A stretch of DNA of 9,008 nucleotides, taken from positions 1 to 9,008 of the forward strand of contig JABEUL010000197.1 of the NCBI GenBank assembly GCA_013044465.1, given 5' to 3'. A model generated the notes under the pieces. The model made no database searches. It had not been told where the DNA came from and was given only the letters and a program-made list of their open reading frames with translations. The translations under genes and the position numbers were made by a program. This DNA is from Acidimicrobiales bacterium. Lineage in GTDB: Bacteria; Actinomycetota; Acidimicrobiia; Acidimicrobiales; JABEUL01. Positions 1 to 7,120 of the stretch are shown here, one piece after another. The first letter of the stretch is position 1. Each line of letters begins with the position of its first letter.

Positions 1-1987
1 GTGGAGAGGATCCACTCTGGTTGCACTGATTCTTGGGTGAACTTCCTCTTGTGTCACATACTCTAGTTGGACTAACTGGGGTGAAAGTTGAAGGGGCTGC
101 ATATGACGTTACATTTCCATTAGTTGACAATCCAGTGCAATAAATGTTTCCACAGGCAAGGTACTGAAGTCCAAATTCATTTGTGTTTGATCCTGTAATC
201 CAAGAAGTGCCATTGAATATAAGAGGAACGCCACTTTTACTAATGACAACACAAAAAGTAATACTTCCACATGATAGAGCCAGAGACTGGTTGATCTGCG
301 ACGACGTTGTATTAGCGGCCTGAAAGGCAGGATCTGGTGTCCAGCTACTTCCATTGTAGATTGAAGCAGCGCCATTCATAGATATATTCATGCAAAATGA
401 GCTAGCTACGCAGGAAATACTGCCTAGAGGAACCGGAAGGGACAGTTGAGTCCATGCTCCTCCTCCTTGTGTGGCGTGATAACTATAAGAAGTGACGCCA
501 TTATAAGCAAAGCAACTTGACTGGGAAATGCAAGAAAAACTTGAAAATGAAGTTAGTGCGATTCCGCTGCCAACACTGGTTGACCAATTTGCTCCTGAGC
601 TTGCACCATAGGTTCCACTAATATTAGTTGCTATACATAAAGTCGGAGTTGGGCATGATACCAAACTTGTAGTGGGCGTTGAAGATATATTTGATAGCGG
701 TGTCCAATTGGTCCCATTAAAACTTGCGGAGTATCCATCGTAGTCAACAGTTATACAGAATTGGGATGATGCGCATGAAATCGATTCTATCGGCGATCCA
801 TCGCCAATAATTGTGCGATTTGACTCTATATTGGACCTCCTATCTAAAGTCGCAACGGAACCTAATCCTCCGCCAATCAAACATTGACTGACATCTAAAC
901 AAGCTACAGCAGTTGACGCTTCAGACCAGTTGAAAAAAAATGGAGGCGAAACAACTGAGTTTTCAATTTCGTAAATAGCACCTCTGCATATGACCATACA
1001 AAGATTCCCAGGTGCACATGTGCTACTTCCAAAGTCCTCTGGCACCGAGGCCACGGGAAGCCAAGTCGAACCATTGTATTGGAATGCATACCCTAATCTC
1101 TCATAAGATCCTACATAGCAATACGTAACCGACGAGCACGAAAGAAACCCATTGACTAAGTTTTGAACTCCACTTAAAACTCCATCGGCGCTCCAGATTC
1201 CGTTGGACCATTTTTCTACCTGTCCAGTTGAACCAACCGAGATACACTCACCTGAACCTAGACAACTAATTGGCCCCGGGGCAACATTTGGATCATTACT
1301 CCAACTATTTCCGTCATATATTGAAAGTGTAAGCGAGCCATTGATACTTTCTGCCATGCATTGGGTGGTTGAAGCGCACGCAAGGTCGATTTCACCAGGA
1401 GGAAGTGGTTCGGGGCTCCCCCAATTGCCATTTGCAAATACGAGAGCATATGAATTGGCCAATGCTATGCAGTTTCCAGATGAGGGACAGTCCATTGCTA
1501 CAAAGTTGAGGTTAAGATTGGCCGTCAAAAATTCCCAAGAAGTTCCGTTATATACATAAGAAACACCATTTTCAGCAATCATGCAGAAGCTCGGGTCAGA
1601 GCATGATATCACTGAAATGCCCGGAGATGAAAGAGGGTAGTAAGTGAGTGCTTGGGGAACTTTTGTCCACGTGCTGCCGTTCCAGGTCCAAGTAGTTTGC
1701 GCTCCGTCATATAGCATGCAGAACTGTGCCGAAGTACATGAAACTTGCGGAAAATTTGAGAGGTGAATTCCTGGGAAAAGGCTGACGGGTTTAGACCAGC
1801 CTGAATCGACCACGTTATAGGCAGGTTCACCGTAAATTGCTGGCTGAGTACTTGAGGCCAGTGCCATACCCGATTTAGGTACTATTTCAAATGACCCCAA
1901 AATAAGCAAACAGAGGATTAGTAATTTAAAAATAAGCCATAGATACTTGCTTATGGTAGAAAAGCGAAATGGTGCAATAGATGGCAT
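1..1987 (-). CDS. Secreted Cys-pair repeat protein with C-terminal 'DTR' domain (3' end outside window)
   Basis: This is an open frame of 662 codons that leaves the window on the left without a stop. It begins at ATG 1987, directly preceded by an in-frame TGA (1991-1993), so no earlier start is possible. An AGGTGG motif lies 13 nt upstream, a rather long spacing. The N-terminus looks like an export signal: basic residues R8 and K14, a hydrophobic core at about 16-33, and an A-L-A site at 42-44. Residues ~81-630 hold 14 units of ~40 residues, each with an 'SCxxxxxC' pair and most with a following 'NGxSW' motif, suggesting beta-propeller-like blades closed by small disulfides. Residues ~635 onward (PTRVCDTRG, then NQC) match the start of a C-terminal domain common in exported actinobacterial proteins. 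The protein is probably extracellular or surface-attached. No catalytic motif is visible and the function is unknown. It lies 139 nt downstream of the glycosyltransferase on the same strand. Confidence 0.85.
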   Translation of the reverse strand, partial: MPSIAPFRFSTISKYLWLIFKLLILCLLILGSFEIVPKSGMALASSTQPAIYGEPAYNVVDSGWSKPVSLFPGIHLSNFPQVSCTSAQFCMLYDGAQTTWTWNGSTWTKVPQALTYYPLSSPGISVISCSDPSFCMIAENGVSYVYNGTSWEFLTANLNLNFVAMDCPSSGNCIALANSYALVFANGNWGSPEPLPPGEIDLACASTTQCMAESINGSLTLSIYDGNSWSNDPNVAPGPISCLGSGECISVGSTGQVEKWSNGIWSADGVLSGVQNLVNGFLSCSSVTYCYVGSYERLGYAFQYNGSTWLPVASVPEDFGSSTCAPGNLCMVICRGAIYEIENSVVSPPFFFNWSEASTAVACLDVSQCLIGGGLGSVATLDRRSNIESNRTIIGDGSPIESISCASSQFCITVDYDGYSASFNGTNWTPLSNISSTPTTSLVSCPTPTLCIATNISGTYGASSGANWSTSVGSGIALTSFSSFSCISQSSCFAYNGVTSYSYHATQGGGAWTQLSLPVPLGSISCVASSFCMNISMNGAASIYNGSSWTPDPAFQAANTTSSQINQSLALSCGSITFCVVISKSGVPLIFNGTSWITGSNTNEFGLQYLACGNIYCTGLSTNGNVTSYAAPSTFTPVSPTRVCDTRGSSPKNQCNQSGSSP
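94..1750 (-). repeat. 14 tandem ~40-residue protein repeats (Cys-x5-Cys ... NGxSW)
   Basis: Within the secreted protein, Cys pairs occur at residues 84/90, 129/135, 167/173, 204/210, 242/248, 284/290, 324/330, 363/369, 405/411, 445/451, 486/492, 526/532, 573/579 and 612/617. The period is 37-47 residues. All pairs have five residues between the cysteines except the last, which has four. Most units then have a hydrophobic strand and a 'YNGSSW', 'FNGTNW' or similar motif. The repeats are clear at protein level but diverged in DNA, so they are old duplications. Fourteen units would suit two seven-bladed propellers; that fold is inferred, not shown. Confidence 0.8.
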
Positions 1988-2051
1988 TAATCAGGATTTT
2001 ACCACCTAAAAGCCCAGCCTATCTGGAAAAGTGAATTTGATCCATCTGCCC

Positions 2052-2080
2052 ATAATCTGGTTAATTTCTCACAGCTTCAA
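2052..2080 (-). promoter_or_regulatory. Weak candidate sigma-70-type promoter for the repeat protein
   Basis: On the minus strand, TTGAAG (2075-2080) and GATTAT (2052-2057) are separated by 17 bp. Each box matches four of six consensus positions. The -10 box lies about 65 nt before ATG 1987. The match is weak, and the gene could instead be co-transcribed with the glycosyltransferase upstream. Confidence 0.2.
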
Positions 2081-2126
2081 TTCGATTTGGCAATCCCATG
2101 GCAATTTGAAAAGCACCCATGGTATT

Positions 2127-3398
2127 TCATATCGACTTTGCATCTAAATAACGGTTAATTTCGACTACCGCTTTGCCAACTCCATCTTCAAAAGCTAGCT
2201 GCTTGCCAATTCTTTTGGCATTTTCAAGATAGTTAGGCGTAGTTATGGCTTCTCTAATTGAATCGGCAAGATGTTTTGCATTGAGATTTTTCCTTTGAAC
2301 TGGTTTCGGTCCTAGACCCATTGCAACTACACGCTTTGCCCAGAAGAACTGATCAAGCAGGCAAGGTATAACGACCGAGGGCACCCCAGCTCGCATTACT
2401 GTTGAGGTAGTTCCAGCTCCGCCATGGTGAACTACGGCCGCCATTTTAGGAAATAGCCATCCATATGGCACCGCGCCTATGCAGATAATGTCTTTCGGCA
2501 GTTTTTCTGCGCCAAGACCCGCCCAGCCTGCACCAATTATCCCTCTGCATCCAACTGAAGTAAGCGCCTCAATAATAGTTTCTGTTATCCCTTTTGGATC
2601 AGATGACGTCATGGATCCAAAACTAATAAACACAGGAGGTGGACCTGCCCCTAAAAATTCCTCCAGTTCAATTGGGGGAGTCCAACTTGTCTCTGGCGGC
2701 AAAAACCAGTAGCCGGTTTGGTGGACATAGTCTGGCCAGTCGAAAGGCCGCGGAACTACACTTTGGCTATACGCGTAAAGACTGGGCCTTCCACTTGGGT
2801 CTAAACCAGATGTAAGAAACGGATTTACGTTGGGCTTAAGTCCAAGCTCAAGACGCCAACGCTTAAGCGGGGACTTTAACTGGCTCCAAATAATATTTTC
2901 AGACATTACAACAACTAACCATTCCAATAATCCCACGAATGCTTCCCTATTGCGAGTTGGTCCCCCAAGCAATGGTTGCATTCTGGTTGGTGGCTGGAGA
3001 TGCGAACTTATTCCAGGAATTTTAAGATATTCGGCTGCCGTGGACCCAGCAATGGCGGCAAGAGTGGAGTAAATAATAGCTTCTGAATCTCTTGCACAGT
3101 CCAAGCACTCACGCATCAAGTCGTTAACTAATGGCTTTGCGAATTGGACCATCTCGTAGAGCGTGCGTGCGGGATTCTGTCCCTCTTCTACCCATTTGTG
3201 CCCCGAGTTTCCTTCCAATATTGGTTTTACCTCCACAGAAAGCGCCCTATATCCAATAGAGCGAGATTTAACAAAGCTTTCAAATTCTGGGTGAGTACAA
3301 ACAGTTACCTCGTGTCCTGCTTCTTTCAAACCAATCGCGAGAGCTAGATGAGGCTCTACATCACCCCTTGAACCTATAGCAATAATCGAAACCCTCAT
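2127..3398 (-). CDS. UGT-like glycosyltransferase (GT1 family, GT-B fold)
   Basis: This 423-residue protein resembles bacterial sterol/macrolide-type glucosyltransferases, which move a sugar from a nucleotide sugar to a lipophilic hydroxylated acceptor in the cytosol or at the inner membrane face. The N-terminal acceptor domain opens with the typical glycine loop (GSRGDVEP, 9-16) and 'AIGLKEAGHEVTVCTHPEF' (21-39). The C-terminal donor domain starts near 'PVFISFGSM' (255-263) and contains HHGGAGTT (324-331) and 'DQFFWA' (349-354), the nucleotide-sugar binding region. The length is normal for the family and the frame is intact. The ATG at 3398 fits because the conserved N-terminus starts there, although no clear Shine-Dalgarno motif precedes it. 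It ends with TGA and is followed after 139 nt by the secreted repeat protein on the same strand. The acceptor cannot be read from the sequence; a hopanoid, sterol-like lipid or glycolipid is possible. Confidence 0.93.
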   Translation of the reverse strand: MRVSIIAIGSRGDVEPHLALAIGLKEAGHEVTVCTHPEFESFVKSRSIGYRALSVEVKPILEGNSGHKWVEEGQNPARTLYEMVQFAKPLVNDLMRECLDCARDSEAIIYSTLAAIAGSTAAEYLKIPGISSHLQPPTRMQPLLGGPTRNREAFVGLLEWLVVVMSENIIWSQLKSPLKRWRLELGLKPNVNPFLTSGLDPSGRPSLYAYSQSVVPRPFDWPDYVHQTGYWFLPPETSWTPPIELEEFLGAGPPPVFISFGSMTSSDPKGITETIIEALTSVGCRGIIGAGWAGLGAEKLPKDIICIGAVPYGWLFPKMAAVVHHGGAGTTSTVMRAGVPSVVIPCLLDQFFWAKRVVAMGLGPKPVQRKNLNAKHLADSIREAITTPNYLENAKRIGKQLAFEDGVGKAVVEINRYLDAKSI

Positions 3399-3918
3399 TG
3401 GTCTATATCAACTTCGCCCAGATCTAAGCTGCAAAGGATTTAGAGTCACGTCTAAAATTCGCGAATCTAAACTAAATCTTCTAACTCCTATGCAATTTTT
3501 TGGCACCTTCTTAATTCTACCAGTCCAAAGTGTTCGGGGACCTTGCCTTTTTAATCTTCCAACTTTGTAGGAATTGGAAATAATTCAATGTTATGAGGTA
3601 ATTTTGTAATGAATCATTCATCGTAAGGCAGTTGCCTAACTGGATTTGCTGAATGGGATATGGCGAAAGAACTGCGAGAAATAGCAGATTAATAATGGGG
3701 TAACTCTTTCTTCCAAATTTAGTTAGCTGAGCTTATGGTTATACAACAATTCAAGTTACCTTCAATACCTGGAAGTAACTAATACAGACTTTACTGCCAG
3801 TCCCAATTTTTAAATGCGAGTTCAGTGTAAAAAGAGCCGAAATCCACAAAATAAATGTGGGCGACTTTACCTTCCAGTAAATCATTTAAAGAAATGATTT
3901 ACTGGATTAATTCATTTT
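3399..3918. other. 520-bp non-coding gap with several short inverted repeats
   Basis: I find no convincing gene on either strand; frames are short and lack both ribosome binding sites and recognisable protein. It holds four palindromic elements: ATTCGCGAAT at 3457-3466, flanked by TCTAAA on both sides and about 60 nt upstream of the glycosyltransferase start; the 13-mer ATGAATCATTCAT at 3609-3621; an imperfect hairpin at 3754-3780 (AGTTAC/GTAACT plus TTC/GAA); and CCACA/TGTGG at 3844-3860. A much stronger inverted repeat at 3873-3906 is listed separately. The gap must contain the glycosyltransferase leader and may contain the 3' end of the membrane protein transcript. Confidence 0.55.
3873..3906. 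repeat. Perfect 15-bp inverted repeat with AAAG loop
   Basis: The arms are 3873-3887 and 3892-3906, exact reverse complements (one arm reads TCCAGTAAATCATTT), separated by the 4-nt loop AAAG. It begins 12 nt after the TAA stop (3919-3921) of the minus-strand membrane protein gene, the usual place for a transcript-ending hairpin. However, the stem is AT-rich and no T-run follows on the minus strand. On the plus strand a T6 run lies 9 nt beyond the stem, also atypical. It may be a terminator or 3'-stabilising hairpin, or a protein binding site. Confidence 0.75.
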
Positions 3919-4635
3919 TTAGTGTCGACTCTTTACAACGGCAATTACTCCACCTGCAAGACCAACTAGTGCTCCCACCAAGCAAATCCATGCGCCAATT
4001 CCTAATCCGAAGGAAAGGGGTGAACCGACAAAGCTCATGGCTCCGAATCCCGCAGGATTGTGACTCACTAAAGCAGCTACTACAACTAAGGCAAGCACAA
4101 TACTTCCACCCAGAAATACGAATGGTGTAGCTTTTTCGATATCATTGTTCTTTAACAATCCCGAAATCACTACACCAGATGCTGCTATAAGCAAAATGGC
4201 AATAAATGGTATTAGCCATCGCCACGAACCATAGGATCCGGAAAGGAGACCAAATGTGGTTGAAGACTTCATGCATCCGAATCCGCTCTGAAGTGATGAA
4301 CTGCCACAGCCTCCTGTATAAAAAGGGATAAAGCTAGAAATAAGGACAATCAAGCTGCCGCCCGCTACTAGCCAATTTTGAAGTGCACTATTTAAATTGG
4401 CCTTTGATCCATATGATGGTGGTTGAGTAGGAAGCTGAGCATACCTGTTAGGAGGAGTAACTACTTGATATCCGCCTCCATATGTTTGAGCTTGGCCATA
4501 TGGCGGCTGCGATTGTGCAGGCGATGTTGCTTCGTAGGTTGGCTGTGGTTGTGAATATGATGGATGCTGTTCGGGTGGATACCACTTCCCATCGGAAGCT
4601 ATTCACCAATCAGACCCCTGAGAAGTATCACTCAT
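3919..4635 (-). pseudogene. Four-helix membrane protein with 'DGKWYPPEQ' N-terminus, interrupted by in-frame TGA
   Basis: The frame starts at ATG 4635 behind a perfect AGGAGG and would give 238 residues, but codon 11 is TGA (4603-4605). The surrounding reading is MSDTSQGSDW-stop-IASDGKWYPPEQHP. Acidimicrobiia proteins with this segment usually have two adjacent Trp before 'xASDGKWYPPE', so TGA replaces the second TGG by a single transition. After the stop the frame is intact to TAA 3919: a Pro/Gln/Tyr-rich linker (~26-80), then four hydrophobic helices at about 88-106, 140-161, 171-190 and 209-234. Two Cys (110, 121) sit in the first extracytoplasmic-looking loop. A restart at TTG 4353 (codon 95) would keep only the membrane part and has no ribosome binding site. 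The function is unknown; this type is usually a small membrane protein with a cytosolic proline-rich tail. It could be a fresh pseudogene, a sequencing or assembly error, or a readthrough gene. Confidence 0.75.
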
Positions 4636-4640
4636 TCATT

Positions 4641-4646
4641 CCTCCT
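4641..4646 (-). promoter_or_regulatory. Consensus ribosome binding site (AGGAGG) fixing the start at 4635
   Basis: On the minus strand AGGAGG is followed by a 5-nt spacer and ATG 4635; an in-frame TGA (4636-4638) lies directly before the ATG. This decides the start of the interrupted membrane protein gene. It also shows that translation would begin ten codons before the internal TGA, so the stop is not simply upstream of the true start. Confidence 0.85.
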
Positions 4647-5014
4647 AACCACCAATACCCGATTTCAGTTATTGTCACTCTTGATTCCCAATTTCATAAT
4701 TTAAGGGTTTCTAAGACTATAGCTGAAAGCTCTAGATCCAAAAAGGCAAATTCTGTTTAATAACCAGATGTTTACCCAGAAATATATTTGCCGGGATAGT
4801 AAAGCACAGATCTAAGACATGGATTGCAGACTTTAAAAGTTGGCAAGACTAGAGTGCGAATTGGTACTGGATATCTGTAGCCATGGGGCAAGGTCTAATC
4901 AGCTGGAGAGGCGCTGGGGTTCGCCTTTCCTCGTCACAGATTGATACGATGGGGGAATAGGTGAAAATTTGAAATCAGTAAAGTTATACCAATTCTTGAG
5001 CCTCGTAACAATTG
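4647..5014. other. Divergent intergenic region between the interrupted membrane gene and the bPH2 pair
   Basis: This stretch must hold promoters for both directions, but I see no strong -35/-10 pair. A weak plus-strand candidate is TTGATA near 4942, a 17-bp spacer, then AAAATT preceded by TG. A 9-bp hairpin lies at 4905-4930. No tRNA, known riboswitch consensus or convincing small ORF was recognised. Confidence 0.5.
4905..4930 (+). repeat. 9-bp stem-loop in the leader of the bPH2 gene pair
   Basis: GGAGAGGCG (4905-4913) pairs with CGCCTTTCC (4922-4930), with one G-T wobble, around the loop CTGGGGTT. It ends about 84 nt before ATG 5015. No T-run follows, so it does not look like a terminator; if transcribed it may be a leader structure. 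No riboswitch family was recognised. Confidence 0.35.
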
Positions 5015-5518
5015 ATGCCAGGAAAGCACGTGGTTGACGCATTTGGTTCGCCAATAGATCGACCTTGGCGAGGGGTATCTCCTCGACTGAAGACACTCAG
5101 AGTAATCCGATTGGCACCGGTGGTCACTCTTCCATGGTGGCTTGTTTCGGCATTGGATTGGAATGCCAGCCCCATTTTGAGAATTACTCTACTACTTTTG
5201 GGATTTGTTGCATTTGGCATTACTTTTTACTTAATAGTCCAGAACTACAAAAGTTGGGGATTTGTGGAAAGAGACGAGGATCTTTGGGTAATGCATGGCC
5301 GATTTTTTAAGAAACTGGTCGTTGTCCCATACGGCCGGATGCAAGTAGTGGATCTAAATGCAGGTCCTCTTGAACGAGCTCTAGGAATTGCAAAGGTGAA
5401 ACTTCACACGGCGGCTGCCACCACAGATGCCCTTATTGTTGGGCTTGAAAATGCAGAAGCCTCGAAACTAAGAGATCGACTGACTGCACTGGGCGAAGCA
5501 ATGGCAGCAGGGTTGTGA
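5015..5518 (+). CDS. bPH2-domain membrane protein, YdbS-like (DUF304)
   Basis: This 167-residue protein has two adjacent membrane helices (about 32-48 and 53-76) followed by one cytosolic bacterial PH-like domain (bPH2, ~78-160), the layout of YdbS. The family signature 'RMQVVDLNAGPLERALGIAKVKL' region is at 108-130. YdbS/YdbT-type pairs are membrane proteins of poorly known function; in Bacillus they have been linked to resistance to some antimicrobial compounds. Start choice is uncertain: an upstream in-frame TAA (5006-5008) limits the start to TTG 5012 or later. ATG 5015 has no clear ribosome binding site, whereas GTG 5030 has AGGA six nt upstream and is a good alternative. The stop TGA (5516-5518) overlaps the GTG start of the next gene, so the two are almost surely translated together. 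Confidence 0.88.
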   Translation: MPGKHVVDAFGSPIDRPWRGVSPRLKTLRVIRLAPVVTLPWWLVSALDWNASPILRITLLLLGFVAFGITFYLIVQNYKSWGFVERDEDLWVMHGRFFKKLVVVPYGRMQVVDLNAGPLERALGIAKVKLHTAAATTDALIVGLENAEASKLRDRLTALGEAMAAGL

Positions 5519-6939
5519 ACCCACCGCAAAACTATCCACCCCCTGGATATCCTTCTGCAAATCAATTTCCACCTCCGAATATTCCTTACGGGCAATATCC
5601 ATATATGACAGAGGATCCTGAACAGATACGTGCAAGATGGCAACTCCCTAGGAGGACACATCCCCTGAGCCCGCTCATTAAGTTAGCACCGCTTTTGATT
5701 GCCATTGTCCTACTCTTAGTCCCAAATATTAATGCCTCTAACAGCACTACCTCGGCATCTCCTGGATTAACATTTCTCTCACTTCTTTCTTTTTTTATCG
5801 CTCCTTTGGTCATTGCTCTTGGGGGATTCATTACATGGAGATTCAGAAAGTTCTGGATTGAAAACGGCGAGTTAAAAATATCTACTATTTTTATTTCCAA
5901 GGACACTAAACACGTCAAACTTAGTCGAATTCAGGCTGTCGATATTACCGAACCACTGACGGCAAGGCTTTTTAGTTTGGCTGCAGTTAGAATTACAGTT
6001 GCAGGAAGCTCCAGGTCCAAGATAGTTTTGGCGTATTTGCGGAATGACGAGGCCCACGATCTACGAACTGCGCTTCTCCTACCTTCTCCAGGATCTGACC
6101 CTATGGCATCCATTATTGCTCAGATGCCAGAGGTGCCACTAATTGCAATTAAAGGGGGGGAATTGGTTGGTTCTACTCTTTCGAGAATCGCTCCCTACTT
6201 TGCTTTGCTAACACTTATAGTAATTGTTGTCATCGCAAGCACAGGAGTAATTGAAGTTTTTGCGTTCCTTCCTTTTTCATTATTCTATGTCGCCGTGCTT
6301 GCCTCGAAGCAGTACACGACGTGGAGTAATTTCAAGCTTGGTACAGTGCCAGGAGCTTTCCGATTAGCTCATGGTCTATTGACTCTGAATCACGAAACAA
6401 TAATGTTCAATCGCATCCAGGCAATCAGAGTGGAGCAACCCCTTGTTTGGCGACCGTTTGGTTGGTATCGAGTGAAGGTGAATGTAGCGGGCCTTGGGGA
6501 TTTGAAATCTCAAAATATGATGCAGACAGTTCTCTTTCCAGTGGGTTCACTGTCCCAAGCATTTGCGGCAATACACGCATTTTTACCTGAACTCGATCTA
6601 GAAAATGTAGATATGATTTATCCACCTAGCCGTGCTGCCTGGAGGGCGCCGTGGTGGTCAAGTGCTACGAGTGTAGGCAGTTCTCCAGAAGCAGTAGTAG
6701 TGCGCCGAGGAAGGATAAAACGACAAATAGATATAATGAGGATGGAAAAAGTTCAAAGCGTAAGGATAACTTGCGGTCCATGGGAGAGGTTGCTTGGGAT
6801 TGGATCTCTCGCTCTTGACTCCACACCGGGTCCGGTTAAGTGCATCGCCAGATGGCGTGACCTAAGTGAAGCTAGGTTACTGACAGAACATGTAGCCATC
6901 ATGGCAAGACAAGCAAGGATGCAAAAAAATGCTCAATAG
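5515..6939 (+). CDS. bPH2-domain membrane protein, YdbT-like, three bPH2 repeats
   Basis: This 474-residue protein starts at GTG 5515 inside the stop of the YdbS-like gene (GTGA overlap). A Pro/Tyr/Asn-rich cytosolic tail (~1-35) is followed by two helices (about 53-70 and 85-107), bPH2 domain 1 (~110-190), two more helices (about 223-242 and 247-264), bPH2 domain 2 (~270-345) and a third bPH2 copy (~385-465) with no helix pair before it. The recurring signature 'R/K-hQ-x-h-x-h..PL' appears at 138-149 (RIQAVDITEPLT), 300-311 (RIQAIRVEQPLV) and 412-424 (KVQSVRITCGPWE). This is the standard YdbT arrangement, and with its upstream partner it probably forms one membrane complex. The role is unknown; envelope stress or antimicrobial tolerance is suggested only by the family. 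It ends in TAG. Confidence 0.9.
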   Translation: MNPPQNYPPPGYPSANQFPPPNIPYGQYPYMTEDPEQIRARWQLPRRTHPLSPLIKLAPLLIAIVLLLVPNINASNSTTSASPGLTFLSLLSFFIAPLVIALGGFITWRFRKFWIENGELKISTIFISKDTKHVKLSRIQAVDITEPLTARLFSLAAVRITVAGSSRSKIVLAYLRNDEAHDLRTALLLPSPGSDPMASIIAQMPEVPLIAIKGGELVGSTLSRIAPYFALLTLIVIVVIASTGVIEVFAFLPFSLFYVAVLASKQYTTWSNFKLGTVPGAFRLAHGLLTLNHETIMFNRIQAIRVEQPLVWRPFGWYRVKVNVAGLGDLKSQNMMQTVLFPVGSLSQAFAAIHAFLPELDLENVDMIYPPSRAAWRAPWWSSATSVGSSPEAVVVRRGRIKRQIDIMRMEKVQSVRITCGPWERLLGIGSLALDSTPGPVKCIARWRDLSEARLLTEHVAIMARQARMQKNAQ

Positions 6940-7105
6940 CAGAATGGACCGGATTTCCAACCTAACAATATCAAGCAAAAAGATTCCACAAAATAATTCT
7001 CTAATCGATGATGGGACGCCGGGCAGTTATTTGATAAATGACCAGTAACAAAGTATCCCAGGTATTTATCTAAAAAATCGGTATCTACCAGTTGCCGCTA
7101 ATACT

Positions 7106-7112
7106 GGAAGGA
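7106..7112 (+). promoter_or_regulatory. Ribosome binding site (GGAAGGA) of the aminotransferase gene
   Basis: GGAAGGA lies 8 nt before ATG 7121 and supports that start. The TTGACA at 7114-7119 is too close to the start codon to act as this gene's -35 box. The remaining 6940-7105 stretch contains no evident gene, terminator or strong promoter. Confidence 0.7.
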
Positions 7113-7120
7113 TTGACAAG

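Noticed and set aside
1203..1559. Plus-strand ORF of 118 codons, and other small ORFs within 1-1987
   Set aside because: They lie opposite or out of frame with the continuous minus-strand repeat protein and show no family motif or ribosome binding site.
3855..4130. Plus-strand ORF of 91 codons
   Set aside because: It crosses the inverted repeat and runs antisense to the membrane protein frame, with no recognisable protein features.
3919..4353. Intact 144-residue gene starting at TTG 4353
   Set aside because: There is no ribosome binding site before this TTG; it splits the first membrane helix, and the frame continues upstream to a much better start at 4635.
4603..4605. UGA read as Trp (altered genetic code)
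   Set aside because: TGG is used for Trp throughout the other genes, and TGA forms functional stop/start overlaps at 5515-5518 and 8494-8497, so UGA behaves as a normal stop in this genome.
4482..4760. Plus-strand ORF of 92 codons
   Set aside because: It is antisense to the WYPP segment and ribosome binding site of the minus-strand gene, and has low-complexity, unfamiliar content.
4890..4935. tRNA-like stretch (AGCTGGAGAGGCGC ... GGGTTCGCC)
   Set aside because: A D-arm and T-arm resemblance appears, but the spacing is far too short and no anticodon arm or acceptor stem can be formed.
7114..7119. TTGACA as a -35 promoter box
   Set aside because: It lies one base before the start codon of the aminotransferase, so it cannot drive that gene, and no reason exists for a promoter inside it.
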